A stretch of DNA of 64,000 bases from Bradysia coprophila (lineage: Eukaryota; Arthropoda; Insecta; Diptera; Sciaridae): assembly GCF_014529535.1 (NCBI RefSeq), contig NW_023503941.1, positions 2,788,942-2,852,941 on the forward strand, read 5' to 3'. Positions 9,476 through 18,878 of this stretch are shown piece after piece. The notes below the pieces were generated by a model. The model was not told the DNA's origin and searched no databases. It saw only the letters and a list, made by a program, of their open reading frames with translations. Position 1 is the stretch's first letter. Each line of letters begins with the position of its first letter. Made by a program: the position numbers and the translations under genes.

Positions 9476-10306
9476 CAGACATGAGCGCCGCCGAAAATAA
9501 GCCGTTGATCAAGCCGCCGCCGGCCATTTTTGAGCAAGCCGCGCCGCAGCCGAGCCGGTGCCAAAAACACGGCTCAAGCCGGCTTGAAACGGCTGGAAAA
9601 TGAAATAAAGATTTCGAAAGGTGAATGGGTGAAAAAATTTTGAAAACCGAGATTCCTGTTGATCCTAAGCAGCTCAAGTACTTTTTGAATTTTTTTTACA
9701 AAATTTAGAAAATTTTGAAAATTTTCTTGAATTTTCATGAATTTTCCAGAATGGTATATTACGTCCTCGCTTCTAAGTTTGTTGTTTTGGCAAGTATGAC
9801 CTTTGCGGAACGAGCCGAAGGCGCACAATCAGTTAATTCACAAATTTGAGAAAACTTTATCGATCTTTGCGAATTTTCTCGATTTTTTTTTCTTTTCAAT
9901 TTTTACTTGATTTTTGTGAGCTTTCGATTTCTTCTCGAAAACCATTTTCTTAATGAGTTAAATGAGTGTACCGGAGCATGATTTTCCATTTAGTTCAAGT
10001 TTTGAGGCAATAAAACTTGACGCGTTAGTGAACCTTAGACTTAGAGACTTGCTTGTAACAAGACCAGTTCCACTTGCACTTTGAACAACCTAATCTACCT
10101 ACATTTTCGCTTTCCGTACAATTTCATTTTCATGCTTACTAGTTCATTTTCCATGAATTTATCTAAACGTTTTTATTTAAAAAAAAAGTTAAAAGGAACC
10201 TCCAGCCGAGCCGTTTTAAGCCGGCTCAAGCCGACTTTTTCGCCGCCACCGAGAAATTTTTTTCGGCTAGCCGCCGCCGAGGTTTCTCCGTCGGCGCTCA
10301 TGCCTG
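9476..10306. mobile_element. hAT-like non-autonomous element with GCCG-rich ends
   Basis: The termini are CAGACATGAGCGCCGCCG and the complement of CAGGCATGAGCGCCGACG. The flanking 8-mers are GGCTTTAG (9468-9475) and AGCTTTAG (10307-10314), an 8-bp duplication with one change. The first and last ~100 bp are clusters of GCCG-type motifs against an AT-rich centre with no coding frame. CAG-starting TIRs and 8-bp duplications are hAT features. It lies between the six-repeat gene and the stop of the P450 gene. Confidence 0.7.
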
Positions 10307-10388
10307 AGCTTTAGTTTGTGTTAATGGTAACAGGTCACAAAAGAAACGTAGTGCCGTCAAGCGTGGATGTTTGTCAACAAAATTTTAA

Positions 10389-13300
10389 TTATTTTTTAAT
10401 TGATTTTACTGTGAATTTGATTGTTTCAACAGCTGTCAAGACAAACGGTCTCGGTAGGAAGGTTAATTTCTCCGGCATATTGGCGCCTGGTAAAAATTCA
10501 AAATTTCTTAGTAGAGCGACAAGCCCAATTCGTGTTTGCATCAAACCGAAGCGAAGACCGACACAGTTCCGTTGTCCTTCCCCGAATGCCAAAAACTTGA
10601 CGTTATCACGTTTCACCACTTCTTCCGGTGAAAATCGATCTGGATCGTATATTTCCGGTTTCGGGTAAAATTCGGGATCGTGATGAATGGCTGCGACCGG
10701 TATTATAACAATCGTTCCTTTTGAAATGGTTTTCGTAGTTCCAGGTACCTGGTAGTCCCTTTCAGCTCGTCTTGTTAAGTTTGGCACTGACGGATACTTG
10801 CGAAGCGTTTCTGAAACATCGATCATTGCTCAGATCAAAATCAATATCCGCAGTAGGTTATGCTAGCACGTAGCACGGTTTTAAATGTTTCCATTCCGTC
10901 TTTGCGCATAACCAAAGTTCACTAAGTCCCCGGGAAATGAGTCATTACTACATTGACATGAGCGGTAAAACTCATTTCCCAGGGGCTTACTGAGTAAAAT
11001 AACTTACGTCCTTGTTCGGAACTTTGTATTTTGTCGTGTGTGGTTGCACCCCACGCCTCCGCCTCGAACTGCAAACACCACACTTAGTAAAATAAATAGT
11101 TCCAAACAAGGACGTAATCTACTATTACCACCCGATAACAGACAAAATCGATTTACCATTTATCACCTGATTCAGATACGGCATGTCCATCATTGTTTCG
11201 TACGTAAATTCGTTATTGTTCCGTTGACACGACTCTTCGATTTCATTTCTTAATTTACTCTGAATGGTAGGATTCAACGCCAACTCATAAAGCGTATGCA
11301 GTATTGCCGATGAACTGGTTTCGAAACCAGCTGCAAAAAACAGGCTAAAAGTACAGAAATTTAGTAAACCGGATTGTCCATCAGAGTTAAGAGAGTGCTT
11401 CGTGGACTAGATTCTGGGACATCATCAATCCATACGTTTAATGGTTTGTTGTCCTCACAGCTAGTATGTGCATGGAATATTTAATTGCATCTGTGGTCGG
11501 TATGTATGGAAAGTAGAAGTATACAGTCGCAGTGCAAGACCGTCAAATATATACACAATTCATCCCTTCCCTCCCGTTTGATTTAGAAAAAACTGTACTT
11601 CACAGTAAACAGTCAGTGAAATGATAACAGATGGTGTTGCTTCTGTCCCGTAGGTTTAACGCAGCGACATCTGTTATCATTTCTTTGTACAAAGTTCATT
11701 AGACCGGGCAAAATGCATGGAAAAAAACACAAGGTCGGTAATGTGATGCAATACATTATCCCACAAAAACCTCAAAGAGGAAAAGGTGACGCTAGTGTAG
11801 TAAAAATTAAACTTCCAAAACATTTGATATCGGTTTTGGTGACGCATTCTGCGCCTCAACGTAATCAATTTTTACCAAGAAAATTTTAACAAGAAAATAT
11901 GTCAACGAGAAGTTTAAAATGCGTCACAAGTGGCAGATGCTGAGGAAACCCCTCATACGACAATAATCATCTGCCACTTTGTGACGCATTTTTTTTGTAA
12001 ACTTCTCGTTGACATATTTTCTTGTTAAAATTTTCTTGTTAAATGAATGAAATAATGGCTTTCATATAAGTGCGTTTTTGGAAATGTGCATGAAAATGTT
12101 TTAATTAAATTTACAGAAATTAAGTAAAAAACTTCAATAAAATTTATTGATTTGCCGATGAAAAAGTGTTAAGATTGAATTAATATAAGTTTTAGCAAAA
12201 GTGCGAGCGCAGTTTTCGCAAACAGATGTAGTGGTTCGATACGTATCTCAAGCCCACATGAAACATTTCTATTAACTCGAATATGGAGAATATGCTGAAA
12301 ATGTGTGAAGATGCTTCATTTCAAGTGGTTTTCAAGTGGTGTTTTCTCCGGATGTAGACCACTGTTTTTAATGATCTTTAGCTCGTTGAACTCGTATTGA
12401 CGAGCACTTTCGTTTGAACATAATTTTTTTTTGATTTGGTTCAGTATGGAAAAGATAAAATGTTCGCCTATATATATTTTCCTTAGTCTCCCGTTGGTTG
12501 TTTTCTTTTCTTAGGGACTCGACTAGCGTCACGAACCTCCGCTATCGCTTCGGTTCATGATCCTTAGTCTCCCGTTGGTTGTTTTCTTTTCTTATTGAGT
12601 CGACTAGCGTCACGAACTTCCGCTATCGCTTCGGTTCATGATCCTTAGTCTCCCGTTGGTTGTTTTCTTTTCTTAGGGAGTCGACTAGCGTCACGAACCT
12701 CCGCTATCGCTTCGGTTCATGATACAACCCACGAGATAAGCGAAATTATGGTGGACATGGATTCGACCGGAGTATAACTTTAATATTAGTATCAATAATG
12801 TGTAAGGCACCCGCTAGCTGCAAACTGTAAATCATCTTTCATTTTTTGAGCTCAAGTCATCGGGTGCCTGCACTTTTAAAACAATCAACAAATTACCACT
12901 TACTAAGCTTGACCGACGATTTCATTGATGGTCAGCCCATCGTCGCTGTTCTTAATTTTGATCAACAGATCCATAAAGTCTTTTCGTTCGATTTGATTCC
13001 GTTCACGCAGGTCAATGGTTTCCCGTATTAGTTTAAAGAAAAATGCCGACACCTCTTCTCGAACCATTTTCACTCGCAACAGTCGACCCAAACGATGCGA
13101 TTGATTAGCAAACATGGTTACGTATTGCTGATTCCTCGGTTTCAGGAACACTTGCCGACTGATTTCACGAAATTCACTGTCCTTGTCGTTCAAAGTGTTG
13201 CACTCCACTCCGAACGCACAATTACCAATTATGTCCGTTGAGTACCGACCCAAAATCTCTTTCAGCTCGAGTTCGTCAAACTCATCCGTCAAGCTGCGAA

Positions 13301-13784
13301 TTTTCTCTTCTAATCGTTTGCCGATTTCGACCACTGTCGGAAACATAAATTTCATTTTACCGGACGAGAAAGTCGGTGATAGCTTGGCCCTTAATGGTCG
13401 CCACTTTTCTGCTTCATAGTTGAACAAATTCCCTGTCACCGGATCATCCTTTTCATTGTAATAGCCTCCTCTACTACTGAAATTGCCAAAATCTTTGATG
13501 AGAATATTTTTCACCAATTCGATGTCCAAAATCAGAGCCACAGGCCTTGTTAATAGGTACAATCCACAGAATGGTGCAACTCCTTTGAATTGCTGGTAAT
13601 ATTTTTGGGTCAGTTCGAACAGATGCAGCGTTTTACCGACACCTTTTATATTACCATACGGGATAATTGGTGGATTGTGTGGAACGTCTCTCAGTTTCCA
13701 ATAGGAAAACGAAGTTTTAAGGTACGCGAACGTAAACGTCGTAACAAATATGACGAATAACACAACGGTCGTCAGCCACTCCAT
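10389..13784 (-). CDS. CYP6-type cytochrome P450
   Basis: Three exons on the minus strand: 13784-12904, 11344-11157 and 10810-10389, giving 496 residues, a normal P450 length. The N-terminal ~20 residues form a membrane anchor (MEWLTTVVLFVIFVTTFTFAY), so it should sit on the ER. Later come KWRPLRAKLSPTFSSGKMK (helix C region), the I-helix AGFETSS created by splicing exon 1 to exon 2, the ExxR motif (ETLRKYP) created by splicing exon 2 to 3, PDRF, and the haem loop FGEGQRNCVG with the cysteine ligand. The junctions were chosen because they restore the standard motifs: QAYLFFAAGFETSS and YLNQVINETLRKYP. CYP6 enzymes are NADPH-dependent monooxygenases often used against plant compounds and insecticides. 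It is convergent with the six-repeat gene. No defects were seen. Confidence 0.93.
10860..11110. repeat. Inverted repeat in P450 intron 2
   Basis: CTAAGTCCCCGGGAAATGAG near 10923 is partly inverted at 10970-10993 (CTCATTTCCCAGGGGCTTACT), and ACTTACGTCCTTGTTCGGAAC near 11003 is inverted at 11097-11118. These are small hairpin repeats typical of MITEs. Confidence 0.5.
11616..11686. mobile_element. Short MITE, family GAAATGATAACAGATGG (P450 intron 1)
   Basis: The arms GAAATGATAACAGATGGTG and its complement near 11670-11686 enclose ~30 bp. Related copies are at 39408-39470 and 54414-54544; the last defines the family. Confidence 0.65.
11871..12044. mobile_element. Palindromic MITE in P450 intron 1
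   Basis: About 75-bp arms (AAGAAAATTTTAACAAG, then GTCAACGAGAAGTTT, then GCGTCACAAGTGGCAGATG) fold back exactly around a ~25-bp loop. The GTGACGCA/AAGTGGCAGATG core is shared with the elements at 18548, 20152 and 46583. Confidence 0.8.
12481..12723. repeat. Three tandem copies of an 81-bp unit
   Basis: Units start at 12481, 12562 and 12643 with CCTTAGTCTCCCGTTGG and end with CTTCGGTTCATGAT. Copies differ at only a few positions. It lies in intron 1 of the P450 gene. Confidence 0.9.
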
Positions 13785-13830
13785 TTTCGTAGTCCAAAAT
13801 TTGGGTTCTGTCCTTCAATTGTACACTTTG

Positions 13831-13848
13831 CACTGAGCGTGTATATTG
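13831..13848 (-). promoter_or_regulatory. Possible initiator region of the P450 gene
   Basis: On the minus strand the arthropod initiator-like TCAGTG (13836-13831) lies about 47 bases before the ATG. An AT-rich CAATATAC (13848-13841) is too close to be a normally spaced TATA box. This is a weak call. Confidence 0.3.
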
Positions 13849-14007
13849 ACTACATATCGGGTTGTATAGATTCTGCTGACTGAATTTCTTTTGGATTCGT
13901 TATCTCAATTGAGATAAGACATGGAACGTCTGACGATAACAATTAGTTAGTTCACGTTCACAGAGAGATATCGCGAGAGAATGTTGTTGCAATACAAAGC
14001 ATAAAAT

Positions 14008-14250
14008 ACAAACAAATCCTAAGCGGTAACTCTTATCACTAAAGCTCCGAATTCACTTGTTAATTCAGTGTTCATGCTAGAAGCAGTGCTGTGTCGTATT
14101 TATCTCCACAATAGGGCGTGTTTTCTGTTGTCAGCAATTTTTCGATAGTTGAATATGGCGTTTTTGTAGTTTCGTAGGGCTGCGCTTCTAGCACGAACAG
14201 TGGATTGACAAGTGTTAAATGATAAGAGCTACCGCTTAGGATTGTTTGTA
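14008..14250. mobile_element. Hairpin MITE just upstream of the P450 gene
   Basis: The left arm begins ACAAATCCTAAGCGGTAACTC and the right arm ends with the inverse GAGCTACCGCTTAGGATTGT. Inner blocks (CAGTGTTCATGCTAGAAGC against GCTTCTAGCACGAACAG) also pair. The CTTCTAGCATGAACACTG block recurs near 9426. It sits ~220 bp beyond the P450 start, where it could affect regulation. Confidence 0.7.
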
Positions 14251-15026
14251 TGTTTTAACTCACAACGAAAACAAGTCGTCATGCCCGCTAGTTAGTAAGC
14301 GGGCGTGACGCAAGTCCACTACCTAACAAGTTTAATTTTTTTTTGGGACGGCGGAGCATTATAACAGCAACTTTTTGACTTCGCCCCTTAACTTCAACGG
14401 CCACTAAACTTAGATCTAGGCATCCATATCACACGTTAAAGTAGGCTAAGATTTGACTGAGATCGAGACTGAGATATTGAATTTCAAAATTTTGGTTTTT
14501 GTATGAAAATAAGCAAAATTTCGTTTTATCAGATAACTGAAATTGCCTACGTTAGTTAGTTCCTATGGGAAAGTGGATCCAGCAACTACTAAACGTTTCT
14601 ATTGATTTTTTTGAAATCGTGGTTATAGGCTAATAATGGCCCAAAAATATGAATGGAATTTTCAAAAGTTGGAAAAAAACCAAAGTCATCATATAAATGC
14701 CATAGTAATTTATGCAACTAGTTGCGAAATGGGGTTGTTTTCGTCACTAGATGTGATGTTATCAAACGAGCGAAGCAAGGTTGGAAATTGTGGGGATCAT
14801 TTTAAGTATTAAGAGTGATATCGCCAAATCTTCAGGTGATTGGGAAACAAGCGGTCTCCGATTTTAATGAGTGATAGCTCGTTGGATTCGTCTTTCAATT
14901 CTAAAAAAGACGTGTCTTTCACTTTTTCTTAAAAAAATTTGTTTTCTGTGAAAAGCGCTCAAAAGTGAAGACATGCCAGAGGGTACCGAAAACAGTTTTT
15001 CGGCAATAACTCAAGAAAAAATTATT

Positions 15027-15184
15027 TTAAATGGTTGTAATATTGTACGATTGTCGGCCTTGAAAAGACCTACAGGTAGAGTATACGCTACGGTTGGTGC
15101 TAGTTGATCCACTAGAGTTATGACTAGAAATATAGTGAATGTTCGGAGAGTCCGCCTTCTCTGCAGCTTCGATGTACCACGGAA
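15027..15184 (-). pseudogene. Repeat-borne C-terminal coding exon, copy A
   Basis: On the minus strand an acceptor-like TACTCAG at 15191-15185 is followed by 158 nt in one frame: PWYIEAAEKADSPNIHYIS, an Ser/Thr-rich stretch, then STCRSFQGRQSYNITTI and a stop. Copy B (18066-18223, plus strand) has the same length and frame. Of about eight base differences, six are synonymous. Similarity to copy B begins at the acceptor-like junction and continues past the stop. The protein is not recognised; the last three residues (TTI) would fit a class-I PDZ ligand. Whether this copy is expressed is unknown. Confidence 0.55.
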
Positions 15185-15219
15185 CTGAGTATGGGGTGTT
15201 GTAGCTGGCCTCACCCACT

Positions 15220-16000
15220 ATCGTTGCACATATAAATGAACCCAGTACTTTTGGGCTGCAAGCCTACAGAAGTCTTGTAAAAAAAGTTGGTGCCAAAATG
15301 TAGATTTTTTCCTTCTGTCTGAGGGCCCAACTGCCAGAAGAGCATCTGGAACGGTTCTACGTGAGTAATTTTGTATCGTCTACTATTCCCTTACCGTATA
15401 CGCTTCACTTTGACTCGAATATAGGTCGTTACAACATATCCAGTGTTAGTAATTCTTGTGAAAAATCATTAAAATTATCTCCTAGGATTTTAGTCAAATA
15501 AAGTGTTAGCGTATAGCAAATGACCTCAGGACTACGGAACAGTAATTAGTTTTTCAATTGGACCAATATTTGCTACGGGATGGGAGTTTGGAAAACCGTT
15601 TGCTCCCACTTGATCGTATCGTTTTTCCAAACTCCTGTCGCGTAGCAAATATTGGTTCAATTGAAAAACTAATTACTGTTCCGGAATCCTGAGGTCATTT
15701 GCTATACGCTAACACTTTATTTGACTAAAATCCTCCGAGAAACATTTAATAATTTTTCACAAGAATTACTAACACTGGATATGTCGTAACGACCTATATT
15801 CGAGTCAAAGTGAAGCGTATACGGTAAGGGAATAGTAGACGATACAAAATTACTCACGTAGAACCGTTCCAGACGCTGTTCTGGCAGTTGGGCCCTCAGA
15901 CAGAAGGAAAAAATCTACATTTTGGCACCAACTTTTTTTTTTCAAGACTTCTGTAGGCTTGCAGCCCAATAGTACTGGATTCATTTATATGTGCAACGAT
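15220..16000. mobile_element. 780-bp near-perfect palindrome
   Basis: The left end ATCGTTGCACATATAAATGAA is exactly inverted at the right end. The pairing continues with few mismatches (AGCCTACAGAAGTCTTG, GAGGGCCCAACTGCCAGAA, TTACCGTATACGCTTCACTT) to a centre near 15610. Arms are about 370 bp with a small loop. There is no coding capacity. The high arm identity means either recent birth or arm-to-arm conversion. Confidence 0.85.
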
Positions 16001-18055
16001 TAGAGCACTGCGCCGTTCAGCCACGCCGAGGCCGCCGCCGAAAAAGCACATCAGCCGGAATCGCCGCCGATACCCTTTTCAGCCGCCTCAGCCGTGTGAA
16101 AAATCGGCGGCGGAAGATGGCTTGCGAAAGTTTTGGTTTTAACACAGTTTGGAAGAATTTTGCAGCAATTTTTTTCGTTGGCTTACAAAATTGGGTACGC
16201 ACCTGTCGACTGGTAGAGGGCAGTACAATAAAGTCATGAATGTACTACATGTGAAATGGTAAATCGTGCGCGTGTTTTAGTTGCAGTACGAGTGAGATCA
16301 GCTTAAACAGCTAAAGCCTTTGTTGAATGTTTGATTCCTTTTTTGAATGGAAGCGGTTTCGCCTAATCTATATGAAACAAATATCTCTGTAACTGACTTC
16401 TGACTTGCGTACTTCTATGAGATTTGATTCGATTGTAGCAATACAGGAGAACAAAAGTGAATATCGTCAGGTATTTTGATTTGGGACTCATTGTGGATTC
16501 CAAATGATTCCACACAAAATGTCTTTAACAAAAGAGGACCTAGATTAGTTTCATTTCAGCTCGCGATCGCGTGCCTACCAAAAATTCCGAATGTGAAATA
16601 TTAGTCCTTTATTGGTTAAGAGGTTCCGAGTCTTCAGTTTTGATACAAAACAAATACTATGTCGCCATCTGGTTTCATTCGAATGAAACGCTTGTGATTA
16701 CTCTTAATAATATTATGGGTTATCCTTAATGACAACAAAAAATCGAACATTTGTTTTGTGGCTCCCAGTTCCATCTATGTATTTCGAAGTTTAAAACTTT
16801 GCGCGGATAGTTTCGAATAATTAGCCATTGAAAGGAATTTAAAAAATTATTAGATTAATTACAATGCGTTCAATCTATATAACAATGCCAGTTAGATTAT
16901 TACGAAAATGAATTGGTATTTCGAGCCTCACTTTTTATACGGGCAAACTGACTAAAATAAAATTGGTAACATGGCCTTCATGGATTGATTAATATATCCA
17001 GGCTAAATAACAATTTAGCATTTTTGGATAATTATGGACTGAAGATGGTTAGACCACGCTAACCTCTGACCGCGACTGTATCCGGAGGTCGAAACAGCAT
17101 TTTATCTCCACTCTCGCTTCACGCGATCCATGGGAAAGGGAAGAGTAACTATGCTCTATATATGGTTCAGATCAACTATATGCCGACCGGAAATTGTAAA
17201 CGAGGAATTTTCTGTGTCTGTGCTCATATGTCTTTATTGTCTTTATTAGGATTTCTGGAAATTTTAACAATTTTTAAGGTTGTTTAAGCGAAAACTCGGA
17301 AGCATAAATTAATATCACCGCACATTCATCCGTCGTACGTTTGAATCATGAGATTTTATGTATTTCTTTGTTGTCATTTTCAAATCTTTATTTTTCCGTT
17401 TTTCTTTTTAAAAGTACGGTTAGTTTTCACGTTTCGAAGTTTTAATATGTCATCAAGCATTCACGAAATTTTTCGAAGTGAACAAGGATGCGGTGTCGAA
17501 ATTGAAAAATGGCTGATTTTAACACAATAAACAGTTTTTAAATTTAATAGTGACGGTAAATGCTCAAATTTTAAGAATGTCGAACCAAATTTCATTGAAA
17601 AATGTGTGCAACAACGTATTAGAGTTACTAGTTTGAGATTTTTTTAATTAAATGCATAGAAGTGTGTACCTAAAGTTTAAATTCTGTACTCTTGCAGAGG
17701 TGATTTAAATAGCAAAATTAATTGAATAGAACTCTAAAAAGTATGAGACCACATTTCGGTAAAGTAAGGCCAAATTAAGTATTTCCCCTCATCAGAATGT
17801 GTTTACCTACTTTAGTCTTACAGATTTATGTTCCTAAATATTGCTATTTTTTCTTCAATTTTTGGTTTGTGTCTGAGCTGAACGCTCGGAGTCTCTTAAA
17901 CAAATTTTGTGTGGAATCATTTGAAATCCAAAACTAGTCCCAAATCAGTAAACCTAACGGTATTCACTTTTCTTCTACTGTATTTTAATTATGTTATTCA
18001 GCCGGCTGAGCCGGCTAGCCGCCATAAATATCATACTAGCCGGCCGCCGAAGGGT
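16001..18055. other. AT-rich block bounded by GCCG-rich clusters
   Basis: Clusters of GCCGCC/CAGCCG motifs lie at 16010-16115 and 18001-18055, as in the hAT-like element at 9476-10306, but I found no matching TIR or target duplication. The interior has no recognised gene; the open frame at 17348-17530 has no family character. Confidence 0.4.
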
Positions 18056-18065
18056 GTCGGCTACG

Positions 18066-18223
18066 TTCCGTGGTACATTGAAGCTGCAGAGAAGGCGGAC
18101 TCTCCGAACATTCACTATATTTCTAGTCATAACTCTAGTGGATCAACTAGTACCAAGCGGTGCGTATACTCCACCTGTAGGTCTTTTCAAGGCCGACAAT
18201 CGTACAACATTACAACAATTTAA
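18066..18223 (+). pseudogene. Repeat-borne C-terminal coding exon, copy B
   Basis: 158 nt beginning TTCCGTGGTACATTGAAGC with the same frame and stop as copy A. It reads PWYIEAAEKADSPNIHYIS, then STKRCVYSTCRSFQG and QSYNITTI. Upstream of the shared start the two copies are unrelated. The similarity continues after the stop (AAAATAATTTTTTCTTGAG, CCGAAAAACTGTTTTCGG) to about 18270, where the 109-bp repeat element begins. Confidence 0.55.
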
Positions 18224-18547
18224 AATAATTTTTTCTTGAGTTATTGCCGAAAAACTGTTTTCGGTACCCTTTTCGGTACTTTCCATCTAAGTGAGGTGTT
18301 CAAAGATTGGTTCCTAACTTTTGGGATGACAGATGATTCCTCTGGCACTTCCTAACTTCCATTGGATTTTTTGATGGATTTGGGTTACTTTCCATATAAG
18401 TGAGGTGTTCCAAGATCGGTTTCTAGATTTTAAGATTCAGACTGATTTCTCAAGATTTTTAAAATTTCCATAAGGTTTTTTGTTGTTGTCAAAATGACAT
18501 TCGTGACATACTTACAAAAGTGGTGATATCAGTCAAAAATCTCTTAA

Positions 18548-18720
18548 AGGGTAAATGTGACGCAAGTCCTTTATCTTACTTTTAAAAAAATGATATCGCT
18601 GAAGGTGGCGCTGACATTGTACGCCGTGCGCAAAAGTTTCATCAACAAAAAATTTGAGTCAAAAAATTTGTGAAAGAAAATTTTACAAAAAGAAATTTGT
18701 GTCACAAGTGGCAGATGTTG
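18548..18720. mobile_element. Half copy of the GTGACGCA/AAGTGGCAGATG MITE
   Basis: It matches the left arm of the palindrome at 20152-20588: GGTAAATGTGACGCAAGTCC, GATATCGCTGA, then GTGTCACAAGTGGCAGATG. The second arm is absent. Confidence 0.6.
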
Positions 18721-18878
18721 AGGAACCTATTGTTAGGAAAATGGTTAAAAAATGTACTGAACGAATTCAAAAGATTCTTTCTTTTGGCACCAAAAGCAAC
18801 AAACAAAAATCGATGAAACGCAATTTCTATTTATTGATGGAAGCGAATCGTAAAAAAACCATTCCGTTAGGATCATAC

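Larger units (their letters stand above)
14280..18600 (-). mobile_element. Disrupted minus-strand copy (III) of the minisatellite-bearing transposon
   Basis: The 3' end, with hairpin GCCCGCTAGTTAGTAAGCGGGC, is at 14284-14310. The body at 14320-14700 is the reverse complement of 22500-22995, and the 5' end (complement of GGTAAATGTGACGCAAGTCC) is near 18550-18580. About two 109-bp units (18270-18460) remain at the 5' side. The middle is filled by other elements: copies A and B of the repeat-borne exon, a large palindrome, and GCCG-rich sequence. Confidence 0.5.

Noticed and set aside
10811-10838. P450 exon 3 starting at the upstream AG (near 10838), adding NAMIDVS before ETLRKYP
   Set aside because: The nearer acceptor GATGTTTCAG gives the standard YLNQVINETLRKYP without extra residues.
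16001-18055. A second GCCG-ended hAT element
   Set aside because: The terminal sequences at the two sides do not match as TIRs and no 8-bp duplication is visible.
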